6,670 nt of DNA from Methanosarcinales archaeon (GCA_023136155.1 JAGLRT010000143.1:1-6670); one strand, 5' to 3'; numbered from the stretch's first letter, positions 1-5,722 are shown. Notes: generated from the letters alone by a model not told the origin. Made by a program: numbers and translations.

Positions 1-25
1 GGTTATCTGTGGTTATCTGTGGTTA
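1..25. repeat. 10-bp tandem repeat, about 2.5 copies
   Basis: The unit GGTTATCTGT occurs twice in direct succession and is followed by a partial third copy (GGTTA). The array touches the window edge, so the real copy number may be larger. No gene or known repeat class explains it. It lies just upstream of the decayed gene, close to a TATA-like stretch (ATTTATAATA, 26-35), so it could belong to an old promoter region or be a simple slippage repeat. Confidence 0.7.
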
Positions 26-610
26 ATTTATAATAGAATCATCAATAAGAGATAAATATCAGATAGAAGCAAATCTAGAATTTAATAAATTATCTGAAGA
101 AGTTATTGGATCTGCCTTTGAAGTCAAGATTGTCGGAAAAGTCCACATTTAGAGGTATATCAACTTATAGAACACCTGATTATTGTTATTATCGTATCCA
201 CTTAAAAAATCAGGGTAAAATGAATATTTGGATTATCTAAATCAAGTGCTTAAGCAGGTTTTCGATTTCAAAAAGGAGTCAGTTACCCTTAGATTTGAAG
301 CGGATACTTATTATCCTATGTTGATAAATATAATTAAAAAAAAATAAACCGATAATGAAAACATGGAGTCATTAGAAACAATTTCCAGGTTAGTTGAAAT
401 ATAAAACAATTCTCATCTTAGATTACTTAAAGAATTAAAAGATGGTAGAAGAAACTTTGTGGATTTCAAAAAAGTGTTGTTTGCTTCCTAACATTGGACA
501 AATTATGGAAATAATTTACTGAATAACATGAGTAAACATATCCAATCGAAAATCCTTTCGATGCCAGGGATTAGAGTGAAGCTAAATCCGAGGTCGGTGA
601 CTCTCACCAA

Positions 611-620
611 TCTATATAAA
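611..620 (+). promoter_or_regulatory. TATA-like box upstream of thioredoxin
   Basis: TCTATATAAA resembles the archaeal TATA box. With the usual spacing of about 25 bp, transcription would begin near 640-645, just before the ATG of the small ORF at 646 and about 110 nt ahead of the thioredoxin start. It lies inside the decayed gene, so it may be a promoter that took over for thioredoxin or a chance AT-rich match. Confidence 0.3.
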
Positions 621-645
621 CATTGGATACATCAATATTATTACG

Positions 646-762
646 ATGGAAGACAAGCAAAAAACACCACTGAAAGGAAGATATAAACGCTTGAAAGAGA
701 AATGCCTCACATGCCTGATATGTTATCCTGAATTGAAGGGGATGGTGAAAAATAATGAGTAA
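646..762 (+). CDS. possible 38-aa Cys-rich small protein
   Basis: A short ORF starts at ATG 646 and ends at TAA 760-762, overlapping the thioredoxin start by 8 bp in another frame. The product is very basic in its first half (KGRYKRLKEK) and carries the cluster KEKCLTCLICYPELKG, a Cys-x2-Cys-x2-Cys arrangement. It lies just downstream of a TATA-like box, at a spacing that suits a leaderless transcript. Against it, there is no good ribosome binding site. It also shares its bases with the decayed gene in a different frame, so the ORF may be accidental. The family is not recognised and the call is tentative. Confidence 0.25.
   Translation: MEDKQKTPLKGRYKRLKEKCLTCLICYPELKGMVKNNE
744..748 (+). 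promoter_or_regulatory. ribosome binding site of thioredoxin gene
   Basis: GGTGA lies 6 nt before the ATG at 755 and is complementary to the anti-Shine-Dalgarno end of archaeal 16S rRNA. It supports 755 as the true start even though upstream reading frames run into it. Confidence 0.6.
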
Positions 763-1027
763 AGTTATTTTAATGGACTTTGCGGCTGACTGGTGCGGAC
801 CCTGTAAAGTTCAGGACCCGATTCTTGAGAAACTGGAAAAAAAGTTCAAGGGACAGGTTGAGTTCAAAAAGATCGATGTGGATGCCAATATGGATATGTC
901 AAGCAAATATAACATTAGTGCTGTACCGACTCTTGTATTAGAGAAGGATGGAGAAATATTCAAAAAATACATCGGTATTACCAGGGCGGACGTGCTTGAA
1001 GCCGACCTGAAATCAGCTCTGGAATAA
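755..1027 (+). CDS. trxA: thioredoxin
   Basis: A small cytosolic thiol-disulfide oxidoreductase of 90 residues. The WCGPC active site is at residues 13-17, with the redox cysteines at 14 and 17. The buried Asp found before the active site is D8. The cis-proline loop is VPT at 57-59, followed by the usual strand with Gly-66 (EKDGE) and a C-terminal helix. At 90 aa it lacks the first strand and helix of the roughly 108-aa bacterial thioredoxin, which is normal for short archaeal thioredoxins and glutaredoxin-like proteins. In the cell it would reduce protein disulfides using a thioredoxin reductase that is not in this window. The start is set by GGTGA 6 nt upstream. Its ATG overlaps the stop of the decayed upstream gene. 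A T-rich stretch follows, so it may be transcribed apart from the next gene. The exact client proteins cannot be read from sequence. Confidence 0.93.
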   Translation: MSKVILMDFAADWCGPCKVQDPILEKLEKKFKGQVEFKKIDVDANMDMSSKYNISAVPTLVLEKDGEIFKKYIGITRADVLEADLKSALE

Positions 1028-1050
1028 AATTTTTAATTTATCATTTTTCA
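1028..1050 (+). terminator. T-rich tract after thioredoxin
   Basis: The 39-bp gap after the thioredoxin stop contains two T-runs (ATTTTTAATTTATC and ATTTTTC) without a hairpin. Archaeal transcription can end at such T-tracts. The same AT-rich sequence could instead serve as a TATA region for the next gene, so the role is uncertain. Confidence 0.25.
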
Positions 1051-1066
1051 TTGACGAGTCGGTCAG

Positions 1067-2065
1067 ATGGATAATTCAACAATACATGACCTCGGTCTTG
1101 ATGTGGCCAGGCTGACCACAACCCGCAAAACACATCGACCCCATGCAGCTCTCTGTTTTGATGGACACGCTTTTGCTGTAGACACTACCCGTACTTTTGG
1201 GAACGATCCAATCCAGCCTGATGCATATCTTATCACCCATGCACATTCTGACCACCATGGCAAATCTGCTATGGTCTCGCCAAAAGCTATCTGTTCTGAA
1301 GAAACCGCACGTGCGCTGGAGATACGCTTTGACAAGGATTATATGGGACAGACGTTCCGGATAGGTGAAACTATTGATATCGATGGAATTAAAGTTTCAA
1401 CCCATCCCACTCACCACACAATTGGTTCATGCGCATTCTCCTGGGAGAATTACAACGGAATCCGGACACTGGTGACAGGAGATGTAAAAGATGCTTCAGA
1501 CCTGCCTGAGTGTGATTTTTTAGTAACTGAAGCCAATTACGGCGATCCTGCCGACCCGTCATGCTATTTCGAGGACGATGTTGCCGGACTGGAACAGATT
1601 ATCGGGGATAATGTAGCTCTCGGTGCCTATGCCTTTGGTAAAGCACAGCGAGCGGTAAGCATCGCACGTAATGCAGGCTGGCAGGACGAGATATCCATGG
1701 ACACTAAAGGGTATAATCTGACAAATGGCCTGATGTGTAATTGTGGTCCTCTTACAGAAATCATACAGTATAACGGCGGGCATCAAGGATTAGTAATTGT
1801 GCCGCCATGGGACCTGGGAAAATTACCAGGCAGTATGAAGAAATACGTGCTCACAGGCAGGCGGGACTACTATTATCCGGCAATACATATCAGTGACCAC
1901 ATGGACGTGACCGGGCTGGTTAACATGGTGGTGGGTATGCAGCCTAAGGCCACTCTTATTTACCATCCGGACGGCCACAGGCCACAGCAACTGGCAGCAC
2001 ACCTTAACAAGGTGGGGTGTCCGGCGGTTGCACTAAGTGAAGTGGAATCCAGGAGTTTGTTGTGA
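1067..2065 (+). CDS. metallo-beta-lactamase-fold exonuclease-like protein
   Basis: A 332-aa metal-dependent hydrolase of the MBL superfamily, in the group of mRNA 3'-end processing factor-like and ligase-associated DNA exonuclease proteins. The zinc-binding motif HAHSDHH is at residues 58-64. Further ligand positions are H116/H117 (in THHTIGS) and D139 (in VTGDVK), and TEANYGDP lies at 154-161. AYAFGKAQR (187-195) and HISDHMDVTGL (274-284) are hallmarks of this exonuclease group, in which they normally read Y-x-LGKAQR and SDHADWxGL. The terminal His motif is usually T-H-G but here reads YHPDGH (299-304). The length fits the roughly 330-aa family. A role in trimming DNA or RNA ends is inferred from the family, and the substrate is unknown. 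The ribosome binding site is weak (GGTC near 1060). The last stop overlaps the next gene's start, so the two are translationally coupled. Confidence 0.82.
   Translation: MDNSTIHDLGLDVARLTTTRKTHRPHAALCFDGHAFAVDTTRTFGNDPIQPDAYLITHAHSDHHGKSAMVSPKAICSEETARALEIRFDKDYMGQTFRIGETIDIDGIKVSTHPTHHTIGSCAFSWENYNGIRTLVTGDVKDASDLPECDFLVTEANYGDPADPSCYFEDDVAGLEQIIGDNVALGAYAFGKAQRAVSIARNAGWQDEISMDTKGYNLTNGLMCNCGPLTEIIQYNGGHQGLVIVPPWDLGKLPGSMKKYVLTGRRDYYYPAIHISDHMDVTGLVNMVVGMQPKATLIYHPDGHRPQQLAAHLNKVGCPAVALSEVESRSLL
2051..2055 (+). promoter_or_regulatory. ribosome binding site of RmuC-like gene
   Basis: AGGAG lies within the end of the upstream coding region. It is 6 nt before the GTG at 2062 and 9 nt before the ATG at 2065. 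ATG 2065 overlaps the upstream TGA by one base (TGATG) and is the more likely start. Confidence 0.5.
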
Positions 2066-2943
2066 TGTTGACAGATACCCTGCTGGGAACCATTATTATT
2101 CTATTGTTCATACTCATCGTACTGGTGCTTAAACAGGGCAAGGTCGAACCAAGGGACGTTGAATCCGCAGTATCGAATTCCTGGGTAAAGCTTGGCCTGG
2201 ATGAACGGTTGGGTGAACTGACTACCTATGCCGGTGATATCAGGGATAATTACCAGTCACTGGAACAGATGCTTCGTGTCCCGACACAAAGGGGCGCTTT
2301 GGGTGAAATGGCACTGGAAACCATTATCTCTGACCAGCTTCCACCTGATATGTCCGGTATCAGGACAAAGGTGTTCGATGGCAAGATACCTGATGCATAC
2401 ATCAAATCAACAGTTGGTATTATCTGTATAGATTCCAAGTTCCCACTTGAGAACTACATTGGATTCATGGAAAGTGGTGACCAAAAAGAACAGGACGGCT
2501 TTAAACGTAAGTTCTTAAGGGATGTACGGGGACACCTGGACAAAATAGCGCAGGATTATGTGCGACCTGATATGGGTTCGGCAGAATTTGCTTTTGCCTA
2601 CATCCATTCAGAAGGTGTGTACTGGTTCATGGTCAATGAAGGCTTTGATATGTTAAGAGAATTCACTAAAAAAGGCGTACAGGTGGTATCGCCGCTAACC
2701 CTGTCCCACAAGATAGAACTGATTAAAGCTGGAGTTCATGCCCGCAAACTTTCAGAGGATGCACAAAAGGTGCAGACAGCCCTGGCAGTGCTGTCAAGGC
2801 GTTTTGATGAAATTGATGATAAATGGCGAGTGTTCCATCAGACCCATCTGAGGAATCTAGGTAACAAGGCCGAGGAAATAGATTCGGCATACAATGGCTT
2901 GAGGAACGATTTCGATAGAATCAGCAAGTTATCTGATAAATGA
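2065..2943 (+). CDS. rmuC: RmuC-like membrane-anchored nuclease-domain protein
   Basis: The product has 292 aa from ATG 2065 (293 from GTG 2062). One hydrophobic helix at residues 6-22 would anchor it in the membrane with the rest in the cytoplasm. A short helical linker follows, then the RmuC domain. RGALGEMALETII (76-88) matches the RmuC RGxWGE-x2-LE motif. PDAYI (109-113) with CIDSKFPLENY (from 121) forms the PD-(D/E)xK-type core, with D110, D123 and K125 as likely active-site residues. AFAYIHSEGVYW (near 190) corresponds to the RmuC F-x-P-x-E-x-x-Y segment. Bacterial RmuC proteins are longer (E. coli about 475 aa) because of a long N-terminal coiled coil that is nearly absent here. RmuC limits recombination between inverted repeats in bacteria; the archaeal role is not established. 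It is translationally coupled to the exonuclease-like gene, which suggests a shared task in DNA or RNA end processing. Confidence 0.8.
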   Translation: MLTDTLLGTIIILLFILIVLVLKQGKVEPRDVESAVSNSWVKLGLDERLGELTTYAGDIRDNYQSLEQMLRVPTQRGALGEMALETIISDQLPPDMSGIRTKVFDGKIPDAYIKSTVGIICIDSKFPLENYIGFMESGDQKEQDGFKRKFLRDVRGHLDKIAQDYVRPDMGSAEFAFAYIHSEGVYWFMVNEGFDMLREFTKKGVQVVSPLTLSHKIELIKAGVHARKLSEDAQKVQTALAVLSRRFDEIDDKWRVFHQTHLRNLGNKAEEIDSAYNGLRNDFDRISKLSDK

Positions 2944-2989
2944 AATTGATGAAATTAATTAGTGAAAAAGCAAGCGCTGATTAGAAGTG

Positions 2990-2999
2990 AATAGCTATT
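2990..2999. repeat. 10-bp perfect palindrome before dehydrogenase promoter
   Basis: AATAGCTATT equals its own reverse complement. It lies about 9 bp upstream of the BRE/TATA-like element of the dehydrogenase gene. It could be a regulator site, but palindromes of this length also occur by chance in AT-rich DNA. Confidence 0.3.
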
Positions 3000-3007
3000 A
3001 TTGCATT

Positions 3008-3022
3008 CGAAGCTCTTAAATG
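3008..3022 (+). promoter_or_regulatory. BRE/TATA-like promoter of dehydrogenase gene
   Basis: CGAAGC followed by TCTTAAATG resembles an archaeal BRE plus TATA box. A start about 25 bp downstream would give a leader of roughly 35 nt before the ATG at 3076. A gap of 132 bp after the RmuC-like gene supports a separate promoter here. Confidence 0.35.
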
Positions 3023-3075
3023 AAATAATTCCCTATTATGCCTGAAATTGAAAACTGGAACAGATGTGAAATATT

Positions 3076-4092
3076 ATGAGCAAAAAAGCAGCAGTAATTA
3101 ATGGAGATGGCGTGGGACCTGAACTGGTGAACGCCATGATGGCAGTGACCCAGGCCGCTGGTACGAATGTGGAGTTCATATCCTGTGATGCCGGAGCCAC
3201 ATGGTGGGAAGCAAACGGCGGTGATTCACTTATTCCAAAGGAGACCTGGGAACTGCTTGATGAGACCGATGCATGTTTCAAGGGACCTACAACCACGCCG
3301 GGCGGTGCTGGTTCGCCCAGAAGCGTGGCTGTGTCTATCAGGCAGAAATTCGATCTCTATGCAAATGTCAGGCCGACAAAGACATTCCCGAATACGGCAA
3401 AGCCATTAGGTGATGTGGATTTCGTGTGTGTCAGGGAAGGTACCGAAGGATTGTACATCGGTGAAGAAGTCAAACTTACAGATGATGTTTATATTGCCAT
3501 TCGTAAAATAACCCGTACCCAGAGCAGCAACATTGCAAGATATGCCTTTGAGGAAGCAAAGCGCAGAGGCTGGAAGACTGTAGTCCCCATCCATAAAAGC
3601 AATATCCTTAAACTGACATGTGGCACTTTCCTTGAAGAAGTGGAAAAGGTAAATCTGGACTATCCTGACATTGAGGTATGGAAATACCACATCGACAACA
3701 TGGCCCAGCAATTGATCAAGAATCCCCAGATATTCAATGAGTCTATATTGCTATCCACTAACCTTTTCATGGATGTCATCAGCGAAGAGTGCAGTGCGCT
3801 TGTGGGCAGTATCGGGTTAATATACTCTGCCAATATTGGTGATAAATATGCCATGTTCGAACCTGCCCACGGTTCAGCGCCCAAATATGCGGGTTTGGAT
3901 AAGGTCAATCCGGTAGCTACCATACTGGCAGGGGCATGGATGTTGGATTATCTTGGTGAAAAAGAGCAATCAAAAGCCATATTCGCTGCCACCGAAGCGG
4001 TGATATCAGAAGGCAAGCATGTAACCTATGATATGGGTGGTAATGCGAAGTTGAGCGAAATGACAAATGCAATAATTGCTAAGATGAAATAA
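3076..4092 (+). CDS. icd: isocitrate/isopropylmalate-family dehydrogenase, probably NADP isocitrate dehydrogenase
   Basis: A 338-aa cytosolic beta-decarboxylating dehydrogenase. Its best reading is oxidation of isocitrate to 2-oxoglutarate with release of CO2. The N-terminal NGDGVGPE (9-16) is the family signature. The substrate loop is RSVAVSIR (82-89), followed by LYANVRP (94-100), R120 and Y127 in VREGTEGLY, and the catalytic lysine K174 in IHKSNILK. Metal-site acids are D207 and D233. The coenzyme segment HGSAPKYAGLDKVNP (265-279) has Lys, Tyr and Val at the positions that give NADP specificity in E. coli Icd (344, 345, 351), where NAD enzymes have Asp-Ile. Two departures stand out: Ala-85 replaces the usual substrate Asn (E. 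coli N115), and Glu-237 replaces the usual second Asp (E. coli D311). Isopropylmalate or homoisocitrate as substrate cannot be excluded. The convergent citrate synthase-like neighbour supports isocitrate. Confidence 0.78.
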   Translation: MSKKAAVINGDGVGPELVNAMMAVTQAAGTNVEFISCDAGATWWEANGGDSLIPKETWELLDETDACFKGPTTTPGGAGSPRSVAVSIRQKFDLYANVRPTKTFPNTAKPLGDVDFVCVREGTEGLYIGEEVKLTDDVYIAIRKITRTQSSNIARYAFEEAKRRGWKTVVPIHKSNILKLTCGTFLEEVEKVNLDYPDIEVWKYHIDNMAQQLIKNPQIFNESILLSTNLFMDVISEECSALVGSIGLIYSANIGDKYAMFEPAHGSAPKYAGLDKVNPVATILAGAWMLDYLGEKEQSKAIFAATEAVISEGKHVTYDMGGNAKLSEMTNAIIAKMK

Positions 4093-4116
4093 TTGTTTTT
4101 CGCAATACAAGAACGT

Positions 4117-4149
4117 CCGGCGGCTTAGTCCGCCGGTATTATTTTTTTT
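4117..4149 (+). terminator. hairpin and T-run between convergent genes
   Basis: A perfect 7-bp GC stem (CCGGCGG, 4117-4123, with CCGCCGG, 4130-4136) and a 6-nt loop CTTAGT are followed by TATTA and eight T residues (4142-4149). It lies 24 bp after the dehydrogenase stop. The T-run serves the plus-strand gene. For the minus-strand gene the hairpin has no T-run after it, so it is at most a weak terminator in that direction. Confidence 0.75.
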
Positions 4150-4161
4150 ATATGCTAAGAT

Positions 4162-5439
4162 TTATTCTATCTTTTCATGAGTGTCGGATTTTACGATGGG
4201 TTCGAACATGAAATATTTCTCAACGTAACCCTTCACTTCCTCATCAGATATGCACGATATCCTCAATTCTTTGTCATAAAGTTGCTGTATATCTGTCTGT
4301 ATTGCTTTAAGACGCGGATCACGCTTCAGTACCTTCGCTCTTACACCTATGAGGTCATTCAGGGTTTCCTCTACTTTATGCCTTAGCACTTCCAGCCCAG
4401 ACGAATCACCTATCAACAGTTGCCGTTTTCCTCCTACAATTTCTGGCAGATAAGCTTCATAGGTGAAAGGATTCTTGATAACTCCGGCAGTATGGATGCC
4501 GCTTTCATGAGCAAAAATGTTCCTGCCTACCACAGCCTTATTGCGTGGCACCCTGATGCCCATTTCCTTATCCATGAACCTTGCGAACTCAGTAACTTTT
4601 TCCAGATTATACTTTTCAAACCCTTCTACTCTCTGGTTCAGGAACAACATAATTTTCTCTATTTCGGTATTTCCTGCACGTTCGCCAATCCCCAGGAATG
4701 TCAGGCTTGTCCAGTTGGCACCGTGCCAGTATCCTGCAAGGGAGTTGGCTACTCCCAGACCGAAATCATCATGGATATGAGTTTCGATGTTCTTGACTCC
4801 AATCTCATCTTTCATGTATTTTACCATTGTTGGAATGCCATAGGGTTCGTCAACACCGTCAAAAGGTACTCCCATTCCCAGCGTATCGCAAATCCTGATT
4901 ACACAATCCGGGTCGATTTCTATGAGTTTTTGAATCAGTGGGAATACAAACCCATAGTTGTCGGCACGGGTCATGTCTTCGATGTGAGCTCTTGTGCGCA
5001 ATCCATGGTCTACAGCATATTGCAGAGAGTCAAGATATTTCTCTTCGGCAGCTTCCCTTGAGGGTAACCCCATTTTATCTATAATGTGGGAATCGGAAAC
5101 TGACATGAGTATGCCTGTTTCTTCTATTCCATCCATTTCCAGGACAATATCAATGTCGTCAGGGTTTGCCCTGGCCCACCCGGTAACTTCTGGAAATTCA
5201 TAACCTTTGTTCAACATTTCCCTGGCTGCTTCCTTGTCCCGTGGATTAAAAACAAATGTCTCCAGTTTTTCTATCCCCATCTGGTGGAGGTATTCAAATA
5301 TCTGTAATTTCTGTTTCTTGGACATCACAATTCCGGGCATTTGTGAACCGTCCCGGATTGTACTGTCACTGATAAACAATTCCTGCCCTTTTGGTAGTTT
5401 TATTTTTGGCAGGTCATCATAGTCTTTGTATACTTTCAT
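4162..5439 (-). CDS. DRE-TIM acyltransferase, probable Re-type citrate synthase
   Basis: The product has 425 aa from the ATG at 5439; an adjacent TTG at 5442 is a less likely start. The family (homocitrate, isopropylmalate and Re-citrate synthases) condenses acetyl-CoA with a 2-oxoacid in an (alpha/beta)8 barrel. Visible motifs are SDSTIRDGSQ (24-33, catalytic Arg-29 and metal Asp-30), AHIEDMTRAD (151-160), the metal histidines in THIHDD (H221, H223), GIGERAGN (250-257), and AHESGIHTAG (310-319) in the lid region. The stretch DKEAAREMLNKGYEFPEV (68-85) followed by TGWARAN and TGILMSVSDSHI resembles, as I recall it, the clostridial Re-citrate synthase more than methanogen AksA, LeuA or CimA. 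No C-terminal LeuA-type regulatory domain is present. Oxaloacetate as acceptor, giving citrate, is therefore the favoured reading; homocitrate synthesis is the main alternative. The ribosome binding site is AGGT four bases before the ATG. It converges on the isocitrate dehydrogenase-type gene. Confidence 0.75.
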   Translation of the reverse strand: MKVYKDYDDLPKIKLPKGQELFISDSTIRDGSQMPGIVMSKKQKLQIFEYLHQMGIEKLETFVFNPRDKEAAREMLNKGYEFPEVTGWARANPDDIDIVLEMDGIEETGILMSVSDSHIIDKMGLPSREAAEEKYLDSLQYAVDHGLRTRAHIEDMTRADNYGFVFPLIQKLIEIDPDCVIRICDTLGMGVPFDGVDEPYGIPTMVKYMKDEIGVKNIETHIHDDFGLGVANSLAGYWHGANWTSLTFLGIGERAGNTEIEKIMLFLNQRVEGFEKYNLEKVTEFARFMDKEMGIRVPRNKAVVGRNIFAHESGIHTAGVIKNPFTYEAYLPEIVGGKRQLLIGDSSGLEVLRHKVEETLNDLIGVRAKVLKRDPRLKAIQTDIQQLYDKELRISCISDEEVKGYVEKYFMFEPIVKSDTHEKIE

Positions 5440-5464
5440 CAAGACCTAAATTGGAAGTGTAAGG

Positions 5465-5473
5465 TTAAAATAG
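5465..5473 (-). promoter_or_regulatory. possible TATA-like box of citrate synthase-like gene
   Basis: On the minus strand CTATTTTAA lies about 30 bp before the ATG at 5439. If used, the transcript would be almost leaderless, which conflicts with the AGGT ribosome binding site near 5444-5447. Weak call. Confidence 0.22.
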
Positions 5474-5481
5474 TTGTTATT

Positions 5482-5712
5482 TCAAGTTTTTTGGGGGATA
5501 ATTAATTGATGTTGTACTGCTTTCACTCCTGGAAGTGAGGCATCAGCAATAATTGGTGCTTTCATATTATACGCAGTTATATTTGCAATACCAGTTGAAT
5601 ATTGCACATATTTCAAACATATTTTTGTGGCAGGGTTATTTAATTTCCAATTACCTTGCTGCCAACTAACAATTTTCAGGAAAAAAGTTTCCCTGGAATA
5701 AACCAGGGAATT
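5482..5712 (-). pseudogene. unexplained 76-codon open frame, possible gene remnant
   Basis: This is the only long open stretch in the 280-bp gap. The frame runs from just after an in-frame TAA (5715-5713) to TGA at 5484-5482. Its only ATG is internal (5565), which would give 27 aa. The middle and end look protein-like, including QQGNWKLNNPATKICLKY (near residues 18-34) and KAPIIADASLPGVKAVQHQL (51-70). Its first dozen codons overlap the hairpin terminator of the upstream DUF4013 gene, so that part is probably not coding. There is no ribosome binding site. It may be the 3' end of a lost gene, possibly a mobile-element gene, or chance. I do not recognise the family. Confidence 0.25.
5683..5710 (-). 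terminator. terminator of DUF4013 gene
   Basis: On the minus strand, 12 bp after the TGA stop, a perfect 8-bp stem TTCCCTGG/CCAGGGAA (5703-5710 and 5689-5696) with a 6-nt loop is followed by AC and a run of six T residues. This is a typical intrinsic terminator and marks the end of the transcript before the citrate synthase-like gene. Confidence 0.75.
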
Positions 5713-5722
5713 TTAAATTTTA

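Larger units (their letters stand above)
27..755 (+). pseudogene. decayed gene of unknown family upstream of thioredoxin
   Basis: No intact long ORF exists here, but one frame (codons starting at positions divisible by 3) reads like protein from 219 to 755. It is interrupted only by TAA at 345, 402, 489 and 684 and TGA at 729. The other two plus frames carry far more stops, for example 322, 325 and 331 in one and 221, 251, 290, 296 and 335 in the other. The readable pieces are mixed hydrophilic sequence, for example LRLLKELKDGRRNFVDFKKV (414-473) and HIQSKILSMPGIRVKLNP (from about 537). Upstream, the same frame is open at 27-149. Another frame covers 79-237 with STYRTPDYCYYRIHLKNQGK, so two compensating frameshifts are likely. 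The final stop TAA (753-755) overlaps the thioredoxin ATG as TAATG, as expected for a former operon partner. I do not recognise the family. The start and the 27-218 part are uncertain. Confidence 0.5.

Noticed and set aside
60..149. GxxExxY-like protein start (LSEEVIGSAFEV)
   Set aside because: A superficial likeness over about 12 residues only; the conserved later motifs of that family are absent and the frame breaks at 150.
219..755. Recoding of TAA as an amino acid in the upstream frame
   Set aside because: Neighbouring genes use TAA as their normal stop (thioredoxin, dehydrogenase), and pyrrolysine recoding in methanogens concerns TAG, which does not occur in this frame after 219.
1063..1335. 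90-codon minus-strand open frame over the start of the exonuclease-like gene
   Set aside because: Antisense to a gene with clear metal-binding motifs; the translation is low in structure and has no promoter or ribosome binding site.
4420..5061. 213-codon plus-strand open frame opposite the citrate synthase-like gene
   Set aside because: It lies wholly antisense to a well-supported gene, has no family-like motifs, and several overlapping antisense frames occur in the same stretch, as expected from codon bias.
3076..5439. Coenzyme B pathway pair (AksA homocitrate synthase and AksF homoisocitrate dehydrogenase)
   Set aside because: The synthase motifs and the segment around residues 68-120 fit the Re-citrate synthase group better, and the dehydrogenase has NADP and isocitrate-type features. 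Kept as an alternative, not the main call.
5482..5712. TnpB-type transposase C-terminal tail
   Set aside because: No zinc-finger cysteines or RuvC motif are visible and the tail does not match a pattern I can name, so no mobile element is called.
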